A stretch of 30,801 bases of DNA. It comes from an uncultured Collinsella sp. GTDB taxonomy: Bacteria; Actinomycetota; Coriobacteriia; Coriobacteriales; Coriobacteriaceae. Position 1 is the first letter of the stretch. The number at the start of each line of letters is the position of its first letter. This document shows, one piece after another, positions 1-7,555 of the stretch. Location: contig CABUQV010000021.1 of the NCBI GenBank assembly GCA_902493855.1, positions 1 to 30,801 of the forward strand. The letters run 5' to 3'. The translations under genes and the position numbers were made by a program. The notes below the pieces were generated by a model. It was not told the origin of the DNA, did no database searches, and saw nothing but the letters and a program-made list of their open reading frames with translations.

Positions 1-6
1 AAGACG

Positions 7-22
7 ATATGAGAAAGCCATT
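7..22 (+). repeat. Left inverted repeat of the IS
   Basis: The 16 bases ATATGAGAAAGCCATT are the exact reverse complement of 1568-1583. They lie 115 bp before the transposase start. Confidence 0.85.
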
Positions 23-34
23 TGGGTCGCCTCC

Positions 35-116
35 CCCGCGGCGCAGCTTCTTTCCGCGGGCTCGGGATGCCACAATGGGCTTTGAGTATCGGCCCGTGCG
101 GTAGCCCTTACCGCAC
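35..116 (+). other. 5' non-coding segment of the IS with two hairpins
   Basis: Two hairpins lie between the left repeat and the transposase. The first pairs 35-41 with 54-60 (7 bp). The second pairs 96-103 with 109-116 (8 bp, 5-nt loop) and ends 6 nt before the GGAGGAGG ribosome-binding site (about 122-129). The second could modulate transposase translation. In the non-IS1111 half of the IS110 family this side carries the guide RNA, so this segment is the alternative location if the subgroup call is wrong. Confidence 0.5.
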
Positions 117-136
117 CTGCGGGGAGGAGGCTTCCC

Positions 137-1246
137 ATGCCCCATGTTACCTCCATCGGCCTGGACGTCCACGCGCGATCGGTCGCCGCCGCGGCGTTCA
201 ACCCCTTCACCGGCGAGGTGGTGCACCGTGATTTCGGGACGGACGCCGCCGAGATCGCGGAGTGGGCCCTCGGGTTCGAGGAGCCCAGGGCCTGCTACGA
301 GAGCGGCCCCACCGGCTTCCACATGGCGCGCGAGCTGCGCGCGCTCGGCCTCGACTGCGCCGTGGCCGCCGTCTCCAAGATGCAGAGGCCGGCGGCGGAC
401 GCGCGCCGCAAGAACGACCGGCGCGACGCCGAGTTCATCGCCCGCATGCTCGCCACCCACAACATCGTGGAGGTCCCGCTGCCCGATGCGGCCGTCGAGG
501 CCGCCCGGGACCTCGACCGCGCCCTCGACGACGCCGCGGTGGAGTACCGCCGCGCCAGGCAGCGCCTCAACATGTTCCTGATCAGGCTGGGCCACGTCTG
601 GGACGAGCGCAACGCCGACGGGACGAGGAAGGGATCCTGGACGCGCGCCCACTGGAGGTGGATATCCGGGATCAGGCTCGAGGGGCCCCAGCGCGACGTG
701 CTCGAGTACTACGTCACGGCCGCGAGGTGCGCGGAGTCGGACCGCCGGCAGCTCGAGAAGAAGGTGCTCGCCCTCGCCCGGACCGACCGGTGGCGCCCGG
801 CCGTCGAGGCGCTCTCCTGCATCAAGGGAATCGACGCCCTGACGGCCTTCAGGCTCGCGGCCGAGGCGGGCTCCTTCACGAGGTTCCGGACGGCCCCGGC
901 CTTCGCGAGCTGGTGCGGGCTGGTCCCGTCGGAGCGCTCGAGCGGCGAGACCGAGCGGCGCGGCGGGATAACCAAGACGGGCAACCGGCTCGCCAGGACG
1001 GCACTGGTGGAGTCGGCGTGGCACTACCTGACGTGCACGCCCCGCCCGAAGGCCCCGGCGCCCGGCGCGGACGTCCCCGCGGCGATCCGGGCGCGCGCCG
1101 ACGACTGCACCGCCAGGCTCTGCCGCCGCCGCGAGGCGCTGGCGGCGGCGGGCAAGAGCCCGTGCAAGGCAAACGCCGCCGTCGCGCGCGAGCTCGCCTG
1201 CTGGGTCTGGGAGATCGGGCGCCGGGCGGAGGGGACCCTCGGCTGA
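137..1246 (+). CDS. IS110-family transposase (DEDD catalytic domain plus Transposase_20)
   Basis: A 369-residue recombinase that moves the surrounding insertion sequence. The N-terminal RuvC-like DEDD domain shows all four acidic residues in their usual settings: D10 in GLDVH, E55 in YESGPTG, and D94 and D97 in KNDRRDA. The C-terminal Transposase_20 domain (about 223-300) carries GLVPSERSSGE followed by GGITKTGN, with the candidate serine nucleophile in the S268/S269 pair. The length is normal for the family and there is no frameshift, so the enzyme looks intact. ATG 137 was chosen because GGAGGAGG precedes it at the right distance. In known members the protein works with an element-encoded guide RNA that sets the target site. 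The gene is visibly richer in G and C than its neighbours, which fits recent mobility. Confidence 0.93.
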   Translation: MPHVTSIGLDVHARSVAAAAFNPFTGEVVHRDFGTDAAEIAEWALGFEEPRACYESGPTGFHMARELRALGLDCAVAAVSKMQRPAADARRKNDRRDAEFIARMLATHNIVEVPLPDAAVEAARDLDRALDDAAVEYRRARQRLNMFLIRLGHVWDERNADGTRKGSWTRAHWRWISGIRLEGPQRDVLEYYVTAARCAESDRRQLEKKVLALARTDRWRPAVEALSCIKGIDALTAFRLAAEAGSFTRFRTAPAFASWCGLVPSERSSGETERRGGITKTGNRLARTALVESAWHYLTCTPRPKAPAPGADVPAAIRARADDCTARLCRRREALAAAGKSPCKANAAVARELACWVWEIGRRAEGTLG

Positions 1247-1567
1247 CCCCGTCGGACAACAGGCCTCCCGCCGGGAGGGCCCGCGCCTCGACGCATCGCC
1301 GGCGCGCGTTCACGAGCCCTTTTTGGGCAGCCCAAGGGCCGCGCCCGTGAACAAGACTGGTTTCGGACGAGCGCGCCGGACGGAGAATCGAAATGCGGTG
1401 GGGTGCGCGGACATACCGGGCTGACCGCCGGCAGCGCGCCCGCAAGAGCCCGCGGATATTAGCTTGCCAGGCAAGCGTCGACTAAACGTGCAGCGTGCGC
1501 GGGCCCTCCCGACGGGAAACGAAAAAGCCCGGTTTAAGACCGGGCTCGAACAAACACGCCTATTGAC
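1247..1567 (+). ncRNA. Candidate guide RNA (seekRNA/bridge RNA) region of the IS
   Basis: The 321 nt between the transposase stop and the right inverted repeat contain no convincing ORF but are rich in pairing. A G+C stem around 1262-1281 (GCCTCCC with GGGAGGG) is followed by a stem of GTTCACG (1308-1314) with CGTGAAC (1346-1352). The latter encloses alternative GCCC/GGGC pairings. IS1111 elements encode their guide RNA in this position, so the call is by family analogy plus visible structure. RNA ends and guide loops cannot be assigned by eye. Confidence 0.5.
1521..1546 (-). terminator. Minus-strand terminator inside the IS right end
   Basis: AGCCCGG (1526-1532) pairs perfectly with CCGGGCT (1540-1546) across a 7-nt loop. 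On the minus strand the hairpin is followed by TTTTTC. It would stop transcripts entering the IS from its right side. It could alternatively be the last stem of the guide RNA. Confidence 0.55.
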
Positions 1568-1583
1568 AATGGCTTTCTCATAT
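1568..1583 (-). repeat. Right inverted repeat of the IS
   Basis: Exact reverse complement of 7-22. It is followed directly by a host hairpin at 1585-1620. Confidence 0.85.
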
Positions 1584-1584
1584 T

Positions 1585-1620
1585 AAAGGGGTCGCCGCCG
1601 CTAAGGCGTTGACCCCTTAA
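1585..1620. repeat. Hairpin flanking the IS right end
   Basis: AAGGGGTC (1586-1593) pairs with GACCCCTT (1611-1618), with an extra GCC/GGC pairing inside. It begins two bases after the IS inverted repeat. It may be part of the target or the right half of a disrupted host structure. There is no T-run, so it is not a clear terminator. Confidence 0.5.
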
Positions 1621-1728
1621 TCCAAGCAACGGCGCTGCCCAGCTTAGCAGAACTTGGGCTGCCGTCGACACTATTCTACCCACGAACGACATTTTGGACA
1701 ATCGGTAATGCCGCTCCAAAAGACAGGC

Positions 1729-1765
1729 GGGATGTGGCAAAGGGACAGTCCCTTTGCCACATCCC
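1729..1765. repeat. REP-like palindrome, copy A
   Basis: A perfect 17-bp inverted repeat (1729-1745 and 1749-1765) with a 3-nt loop. Its centre reads GGGACAGTCCC. It lies upstream of the TetR gene and shares a G-rich ACAG core with four other intergenic palindromes in this window. There is no T-run after it, so it is not a standard terminator. It could also bind a regulator. Confidence 0.65.
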
Positions 1766-1787
1766 AAATATTGCCTTTACGTGTTGA

Positions 1788-1832
1788 TGCACACGGTGTG
1801 CAATAATACTCGCACTGTGCAATAGCGCACAG
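1788..1832 (+). promoter_or_regulatory. Probable operator/promoter region of the TetR gene
   Basis: TGCACAC-G-GTGTGCA (1788-1802) is a perfect 15-base palindrome with 7-bp arms. A second inverted repeat pairs CTGTGC (1815-1820) with GCACAG (1827-1832). Both lie between the REP-like palindrome and the ribosome-binding site at 1843-1850. An AT-rich CAATAATACT lies between them and could contain the -10. Short palindromes just upstream of a TetR gene are the usual autoregulatory operators. The promoter elements are not certain. Confidence 0.5.
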
Positions 1833-1853
1833 GCTGAGTAACAAGGAGGACGC

Positions 1854-2564
1854 TTGTCCCAGCTCGAGAAATGCGATCGCCGGTCCCTTCGCTCGCAGCG
1901 TGCCCTTCGCCAGGCGCTTGCCGGCGAACTTGCCGAAAGCGGCGATCTTTCGCGCATTAATGTCGCGTCGCTCACCGAGCGCGCTGGTCTTACGCGCCGC
2001 ACGTTCTATTCGCACTACTGCGATATCCCCGACTTTATCAATCAAATCGAGGACGGCTTGCTGGCCGAGATCCGTGAGCGCATTGAGCTCATCACCGCAG
2101 CTCAGCTGCCTGATCTCTATCACAACATCGATGAGCTCGAGCCGGCGCCCGGTTCGGTTGAGCTGCTGCGTTATCTTGCGGCCAACCGCGACTTAATCGG
2201 TGCGCTGCTGGGCCCGGGCGGCGATCAGGCCTTCATTAAAAAGATCATCGACACCGCGCGTGAGGCCGTGGTGCCGCGTGCGCAGACGGGCATTTTGGGC
2301 CTGGCGCTGGGCACGTTCTTTGACTACTACGTCACCTACGTCGTGAGTGCCGAGGTCGGTCTGATCCAGCGCTGGTTTGAGCGTGGGCTTACCGAATCGC
2401 CCGAGGCCATGGCACGCATTATGACGGTGCTCGCTTTTGTGCGCCCTGGTGACCTGTATGGCCAACCCATCGATATCAACGTGCCGGAATACGGCATGAA
2501 GCTATTGAACTTGCAGCTTGAGGACGCGGCCGACACCGCCGCAACCGTTGAGTCCAACAACTAA
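1854..2564 (+). CDS. TetR/AcrR-family transcriptional regulator
   Basis: A 236-residue regulator. Residues about 12-60 form a TetR helix-turn-helix: the segment ending ASLTERAGLTRRTFYSHY matches the recognition-helix signature (normally ending TFYxHF), followed by a ligand-binding, dimerising C-terminal half. The start is TTG at 1854, chosen because AAGGAGGA (1843-1850) lies just upstream and no ATG occurs before the HTH. The gene ends 11 bp before the giant activase gene and is very probably co-transcribed with it, so it is likely to regulate both, perhaps through the palindromes at 1788-1832. The ligand is unknown; an acyl-CoA or hydroxy acid would fit the neighbour but is only inference. 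Confidence 0.9.
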   Translation: MSQLEKCDRRSLRSQRALRQALAGELAESGDLSRINVASLTERAGLTRRTFYSHYCDIPDFINQIEDGLLAEIRERIELITAAQLPDLYHNIDELEPAPGSVELLRYLAANRDLIGALLGPGGDQAFIKKIIDTAREAVVPRAQTGILGLALGTFFDYYVTYVVSAEVGLIQRWFERGLTESPEAMARIMTVLAFVRPGDLYGQPIDINVPEYGMKLLNLQLEDAADTAATVESNN

Positions 2565-2575
2565 GAGGAGAGACA

Positions 2576-5500
2576 ATGAGCAAACTCGTCGAGGGCATTA
2601 AGGACCGCATGGTCGCTGCCGCACGCGAGGCCGCGCCCACCGTGATGGACGCCGCGCAGAAGGCCGCGACCGCCGCTGCCGAGAAAGTCGCTGAGGCGGT
2701 TGCCGATGCCAAGAACGCGGCAGGGGAGACGTCCGTCGTTAGCGAGCCTGTAGCCGCCACCGCCGCCCACGCCCCCGAAGGCGCGATCTTCAACCCCGGC
2801 AACGCCCGTGGCAACCTGCACCTGGGCATCGACGTGGGCTCCACCACGGTTAAGCTCGCCGTGCTCAACGACGACAACCAGGTCGTCTACGCCAAGTACC
2901 AGCGTCACCACACCGACGTCCGTGCCTGCGCCCGCGACTTGTTCGAGGGCGCTGCGACCGTGTTGCCGACGGCCCAAATGACCTGTGCCATTACCGGTTC
3001 GGGCGGCCTGCTGCTGTCCCAGTGGCTCGACCTGGAGTTTGTCCAGGAGGTCATTGCCAGCAAGCGCGCCGTCGAGACCCTTATCCCGGCCACCGATGTC
3101 GCCATCGAGCTGGGCGGCGAGGACGCCAAGATCATCTACTTTGACAACGGCATCGAGCAGCGCATGAACGGCACCTGCGCCGGCGGCACGGGCGCCTTCA
3201 TCGATCAGATGGCAACCCTGCTGCACACCGACGCGAGCGGCCTCAACGAGCTCGCGGCCAACGCCACCACCATCTATCCCATCGCCAGCCGCTGCGGCGT
3301 CTTTGCCAAGACTGACGTGCAGCCGCTGCTTAACGAGGGCGCCCGCCCCGAGGACGTGGCCGCCTCCATCTTCCAGGCTGTCGTGACCCAGACCATCTCG
3401 GGCCTGGCGTGCGGCCGTCCCATTCGCGGCAACGTCGCCTTCCTGGGCGGCCCGCTGCAGTACCTCTCCGAGCTGCGCCACCGCTTCTACCTCACGCTCA
3501 ATCTGGACGAGGAGCACCGTATCGTGCCCCAAAACGCTCACCTGTTTGTGGCGAGCGGCGCCGCCATGGCGCACGAGTCCAACAAGCTCAGCACGTTCCC
3601 GCAGCTCATCGAGGCCATCGACAGCTTGGGTGACACGCAGGGTGCCGAGGTCGAGCGCCTGGATCCGCTCTTTGCCACCGACGAGGACTTTGCCGAGTTC
3701 AAGACCCGCCACGACGCCGAGGTCGTCCCCAAGGGCAAGCTCGACGGCTACACCGGCCGCGTGTTCATCGGCATCGACGCCGGCTCCACCACCATGAAGG
3801 CCGCGCTCGTGGGCGAGGACGGCCAGCTGCTGCACACCTGGTACGGTAACAACAACGGCGACATCCTGGGCACGGCTAAGGTCATCATGGCCGATTTCTA
3901 CAACCACATCCCCGCCGGTTGCACTATCGGCCACGTGACCACCACGGGCTACGGCGAGGCGCTGCTCATCGAGGCCCTCAAGGCCGATTCCGGCGAGATT
4001 GAGACCGTTGCGCATCTGCGCGGCGCCAAGGCATTCCTGCCCGGTGTCGAGTTTATCCTGGACATCGGCGGGCAGGATATGAAGTGCCTGCGCGGCAAGG
4101 ACGGCGTCATCGAGCACATCATGCTCAACGAGGCTTGCTCGTCGGGCTGCGGCAGCTTTATCGAGAGTTTCGCCGTGTCTATGAACATGGATGTGCGTGC
4201 GTTCGCCGATGCCGCCATCCATGCCAAGGCTCCCGTCGACCTGGGCAGTCGCTGCACGGTCTTTATGAATTCGCGCGTCAAGCAGGCGCAAAAGGAAGGC
4301 GCCACGGTGGGCGACATCGCGGCCGGCTTGTCCTATTCCGTCATCAAGAATGCCCTGTTCAAGGTCATTAAGCTGCGCGACCCCAAGGAGATCGGCAGCC
4401 AGGTGATCGTCCAGGGCGGCACCTTTATGTCCGACGCCACGCTGCGCGCGTTTGAGCAGCTCACCGGCGTTCATGCCGTGCGTCCCGACATCGCCGGCTG
4501 CATGGGCGCCTACGGTGCGGCCCTGCTCGCCCGCGATCGTGCCGGCGCCGACGGCACTTCGACCATTCTTTCCGCCGAGGACATCGCGCACCTCACCGTG
4601 ACGCAAAAACACGTCCGCTGCGGCCGTTGCTCCAACAACTGCCAGCTCACCGTCAACGATTTTGGCGGCGGCAGGCGCTTCATTACCGGCAACCGCTGCG
4701 AGAAGGGTGCCGGCCACAAAAAGCAAAAGACCGAGGCCCCCAACCTCTTCAAAAAGAAAAACGAGCTGCTCTTTAACCGCGAGGTGCTGAGCCCCGACGA
4801 GGCCCCGCGCGGCACCGTCGGCATCCCGCGCGCGCTCAACATGTACGAGAACTACCCCTTCTGGCACGCGTTCTTTACGCGCCTGGGCTTTAGCGTGCAG
4901 CTGTCCGACCAGTCGAGCAAAAAGACCTACCAGGCAGGCATCGAGTCCATGCCGTCCGAGAGCGTGTGCTATCCGGCCAAGATGAGCCACGGCCACGTGA
5001 TGAACCTCATCGACCGCGATGTCGACTTCATTTGGATGCCGTGCGTGCGCTGGGAGCGCAAGGAGGATCCGACGGCTGGCAACTGCTATAACTGCCCCAT
5101 CGTTATGAGCTACCCCACGGCGCTGGCACTCAATATCGACGAGATCCGCGAGCAGAACATCGAGTTCCTGTATCCGTTTGTGCCCTATCACGACAAGACC
5201 GAACTCAAGCGCCGCCTGTACCAGGTGCTCGCCGTCGACCGTGTGGCCGATTCGCAAGCCGGTCGCGGTCGCGTACGCGGTCCCAAGATCACGCGCTCCG
5301 AGGTCGATGCCGCTGTCAACGCCGCCTTTGAGGCCGATGCGCGTTTCCACGAGGACATCCAGACCATGGGCGAGGAGGCTCTTAAGTGGGTCGAGGACCA
5401 CGGCGGTCACGGCATTGTGCTCGCCGGTCGTCCCTACCACAACGATCCCGAGATCAACCACGCCCTGCCCGAGCTTATTTCGAGCTTTGGCTTTGCGGTC

Positions 5501-7345
5501 TTTACCGAGGATTCGCTCGCGCATCTCGTGAAGCCCGAGCGCCCGATCCGCGTCGTCGACCAGTGGATGTACCACAGCCGCCTGTACGCCGTCGCCCGCT
5601 TTGTGACGATGCGCAACGACCTGGACCTGATCCAGCTCAACTCCTTCGGCTGCGGTCTGGATGCTCTGACCACCGACCAGGTGCAGGAGATTCTGGAGGC
5701 CAGCGGCAAGATCTACACCGTGCTCAAGATCGATGAGGTATCCAACCTAGGTGCCGCGCGCATCCGCATCCGCTCGCTCATGGCGGCGCTTAAGGACCAG
5801 GAGGCCGAGCGCTTGGCCGAGGCCACGGCCGCGGGCGAGGCCTACGAGCAGGGTGTTGCCGCGCCGGTGGCGCCCTCCACGGATGCCCCCGCGTTCGCGA
5901 GCCGCAAGTACACGTTCGAGGCTCAGCGCGAGAGTGCTTCGACCGCGTGGCCCAAGGTGCCCTTTACCGAGCAGATGCGCGAGGAGGGCTACACCATCCT
6001 GTGCCCGCAGATGGCGCCGATCCACTTTGACCTGGTCAAAGAGGTGTTCCGCGGTGCCGGCTACAACTTGGAGCTGCTGCCCTCGACTGACCACGATGCC
6101 GTCGAGGCCGGCCTGCGCTACGTGAATAACGACATCTGCTATCCGTCGATCCTGGTGACGGGCCAGATCATGGAGGCCATCGAGAGCGGTCGGTACGACC
6201 TGTCCAAGACAGCCGTGGTCATCAGCCAGACCGGCGGCGGCTGCCGTGCTACCAACTACATCGCGCTCATCCGCAAGGCCCTGCGCGAGAGCGGCCACCC
6301 CGAGATTCCGGTGATCTCGCTTTCGGCCGTGGCGCTCGGCGAGGACAACCCCGGCTTTAAGATTACGCCGGCGCTGCTTAAACAGGCAGTCTACGCGGTG
6401 CTTTTTGGCGACGTGATGATGCAGATGCTCTATCGTTGCCGCCCGTACGAGGCAACGCCCGGTGCCGCCAACGCGCTCTACGAGGAGTACATGGCACGAG
6501 CCCGCAAGCTGGCGCCCAAGTTCAACCGCCACAACTACACCAAGCTGTGCCGCGAGGCCATCCGCGCGTTCGACACCATGCCGCTCGTGGGCGAGGGCAC
6601 CAAGCCGCGCGTGGGCGTGGTCGGCGAGATCCTGGTCAAGTTCCACCCTACGGCCAATAACCACGTGGTCGATGTTATCGAGCGCGAGGGCTGCGAGGCC
6701 GTGGTGCCGGGCCTGCTCGACTTCTTCCTGTACTCTATGAGCAACGCCGAGCTGCAGAAGGACGAGTTGGGCAGCTCTGCCACGACGCGTGCGGGCATGC
6801 AGGCGCTTATCAAGCTCGTGGACTGGATGCGCACGCCGGTGGAGGAGATGCTCGAAAAATCCCGCCGCTTTGAGGCGCCCGAGCGCATCGGCACCATGGC
6901 CGACAAGGCCCGTACGGTGCTGTCGGTGTGCAACAACATGGGCGAGGGCTGGCTGCTCACGGCCGAGATGCTCGACCTGATCGACCATGGCGCACCCAAC
7001 ATTATCTGCACGCAGCCTTTCGCGTGCCTGCCTAACCACGTGGTGGGCAAGGCCGTGATCAAGGAGCTGCGCCGTCAGCACCCCGAGAGCAATATTGTCG
7101 CGGTGGACTATGATCCTGGTGCGTCCGAGGTCAACCAGCTCAACCGTATTAAGCTCATGATCAGCGTGGCCAAGGAAAACATGCGCGCCGGCAAGGGCTT
7201 TAAGCTCGAGAAGGTGGCGCCGCTCGCGATGGACGAGGTCACCGGCCAGATGCGTGCCCACGATGGCTGCGTGAGCTGCGGGCCGGCCAGCGAGGAAGCC
7301 GTGGCGTCGGTCGCCAAGCGTCTGGGACGCGGCATTAAGAAATAA
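2576..7345 (+). CDS. Giant acyl-CoA dehydratase activase-related fusion protein (two BadF/BadG ATPase modules plus dehydratase-like modules)
   Basis: A 1589-residue fusion related to activators of 2-hydroxyacyl-CoA dehydratases, which use ATP to push a single electron into the dehydratase. An Ala-rich N-terminal tail (1-80) precedes ASKHA ATPase module 1 (GIDVGSTT, D86; C201 in NGTCAGGTG) and module 2 (GIDAGSTT, D401; C521 and C525 in NEACSSGCGS). A Cys cluster follows (C682, C685, C689). Next come a DUF2229-like/CoA_act region from about 746 (GIPRALNMYENYPFW, then a Cys-rich stretch with CYNCP) and further dehydratase-like segments (AGRPYHNDP near 948; SQTGGGCRATNY near 1219). The tail ends with CVSC (C1565, C1568). 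The paired cysteines are candidate [4Fe-4S] ligands. ATG 2576 has a GAGGAG site and lies 11 bp after the TetR gene. No separate alpha/beta dehydratase genes are visible nearby, so the substrate is unknown. Confidence 0.88.
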   Translation: MSKLVEGIKDRMVAAAREAAPTVMDAAQKAATAAAEKVAEAVADAKNAAGETSVVSEPVAATAAHAPEGAIFNPGNARGNLHLGIDVGSTTVKLAVLNDDNQVVYAKYQRHHTDVRACARDLFEGAATVLPTAQMTCAITGSGGLLLSQWLDLEFVQEVIASKRAVETLIPATDVAIELGGEDAKIIYFDNGIEQRMNGTCAGGTGAFIDQMATLLHTDASGLNELAANATTIYPIASRCGVFAKTDVQPLLNEGARPEDVAASIFQAVVTQTISGLACGRPIRGNVAFLGGPLQYLSELRHRFYLTLNLDEEHRIVPQNAHLFVASGAAMAHESNKLSTFPQLIEAIDSLGDTQGAEVERLDPLFATDEDFAEFKTRHDAEVVPKGKLDGYTGRVFIGIDAGSTTMKAALVGEDGQLLHTWYGNNNGDILGTAKVIMADFYNHIPAGCTIGHVTTTGYGEALLIEALKADSGEIETVAHLRGAKAFLPGVEFILDIGGQDMKCLRGKDGVIEHIMLNEACSSGCGSFIESFAVSMNMDVRAFADAAIHAKAPVDLGSRCTVFMNSRVKQAQKEGATVGDIAAGLSYSVIKNALFKVIKLRDPKEIGSQVIVQGGTFMSDATLRAFEQLTGVHAVRPDIAGCMGAYGAALLARDRAGADGTSTILSAEDIAHLTVTQKHVRCGRCSNNCQLTVNDFGGGRRFITGNRCEKGAGHKKQKTEAPNLFKKKNELLFNREVLSPDEAPRGTVGIPRALNMYENYPFWHAFFTRLGFSVQLSDQSSKKTYQAGIESMPSESVCYPAKMSHGHVMNLIDRDVDFIWMPCVRWERKEDPTAGNCYNCPIVMSYPTALALNIDEIREQNIEFLYPFVPYHDKTELKRRLYQVLAVDRVADSQAGRGRVRGPKITRSEVDAAVNAAFEADARFHEDIQTMGEEALKWVEDHGGHGIVLAGRPYHNDPEINHALPELISSFGFAVFTEDSLAHLVKPERPIRVVDQWMYHSRLYAVARFVTMRNDLDLIQLNSFGCGLDALTTDQVQEILEASGKIYTVLKIDEVSNLGAARIRIRSLMAALKDQEAERLAEATAAGEAYEQGVAAPVAPSTDAPAFASRKYTFEAQRESASTAWPKVPFTEQMREEGYTILCPQMAPIHFDLVKEVFRGAGYNLELLPSTDHDAVEAGLRYVNNDICYPSILVTGQIMEAIESGRYDLSKTAVVISQTGGGCRATNYIALIRKALRESGHPEIPVISLSAVALGEDNPGFKITPALLKQAVYAVLFGDVMMQMLYRCRPYEATPGAANALYEEYMARARKLAPKFNRHNYTKLCREAIRAFDTMPLVGEGTKPRVGVVGEILVKFHPTANNHVVDVIEREGCEAVVPGLLDFFLYSMSNAELQKDELGSSATTRAGMQALIKLVDWMRTPVEEMLEKSRRFEAPERIGTMADKARTVLSVCNNMGEGWLLTAEMLDLIDHGAPNIICTQPFACLPNHVVGKAVIKELRRQHPESNIVAVDYDPGASEVNQLNRIKLMISVAKENMRAGKGFKLEKVAPLAMDEVTGQMRAHDGCVSCGPASEEAVASVAKRLGRGIKK

Positions 7346-7373
7346 CTGGCCTGTTTTGGGTTAGATATGAGAC

Positions 7374-7412
7374 AAACGGGAGGTGGCCGCACCGGCTACC
7401 TCCCGTTTTTGC
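7374..7412 (+). terminator. Rho-independent terminator after the activase gene
   Basis: AAACGGGAGGT (7374-7384) pairs with ACCTCCCGTTT (7398-7408). The stem continues inward through GGCCG/CGGCT with a G-U pair to a tiny loop and is followed by a T-run to 7410. It cleanly separates the TetR-activase operon from the dehydrogenase. Confidence 0.9.
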
Positions 7413-7555
7413 TGGACACGGAACCCTGAGTTAATGAACAAGTGTATCCGTTCGCCGCAAAATACCGTCCGTTTATAGAACCCACCCCCTGCGTGCAGCC
7501 CCCTTACGGTTGAATAAATACACATCTATGGAATTACGTAAGAGAGGACCGTTTC

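Larger units (their letters stand above)
7..1583 (+). mobile_element. IS110-family (IS1111-like) insertion sequence
   Basis: The element is bounded by a perfect 16-bp inverted repeat (7-22 and 1568-1583). Inside it are a 114-nt 5' non-coding segment, one transposase gene (137-1246) and a 321-nt 3' non-coding segment. IS110-family elements use a DEDD/serine transposase and a non-coding guide RNA (bridge RNA or seekRNA). Subterminal inverted repeats and a long 3' non-coding segment are the marks of the IS1111 subgroup. In that subgroup the inverted repeats lie a few bases inside the true ends, so the real left end may lie just outside the window and the right end a few bases past 1583. No target-site duplication can be judged because the left flank is missing. 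Confidence 0.85.

Noticed and set aside
2561..5575. A 1004-codon open frame on the minus strand opposite the activase gene
   Set aside because: High-GC codon bias leaves the antisense frame open. No ribosome-binding site or recognisable domain was seen, while the plus strand has clear motifs. The same applies to 5747-7261 and 28997-30652 on the minus strand.
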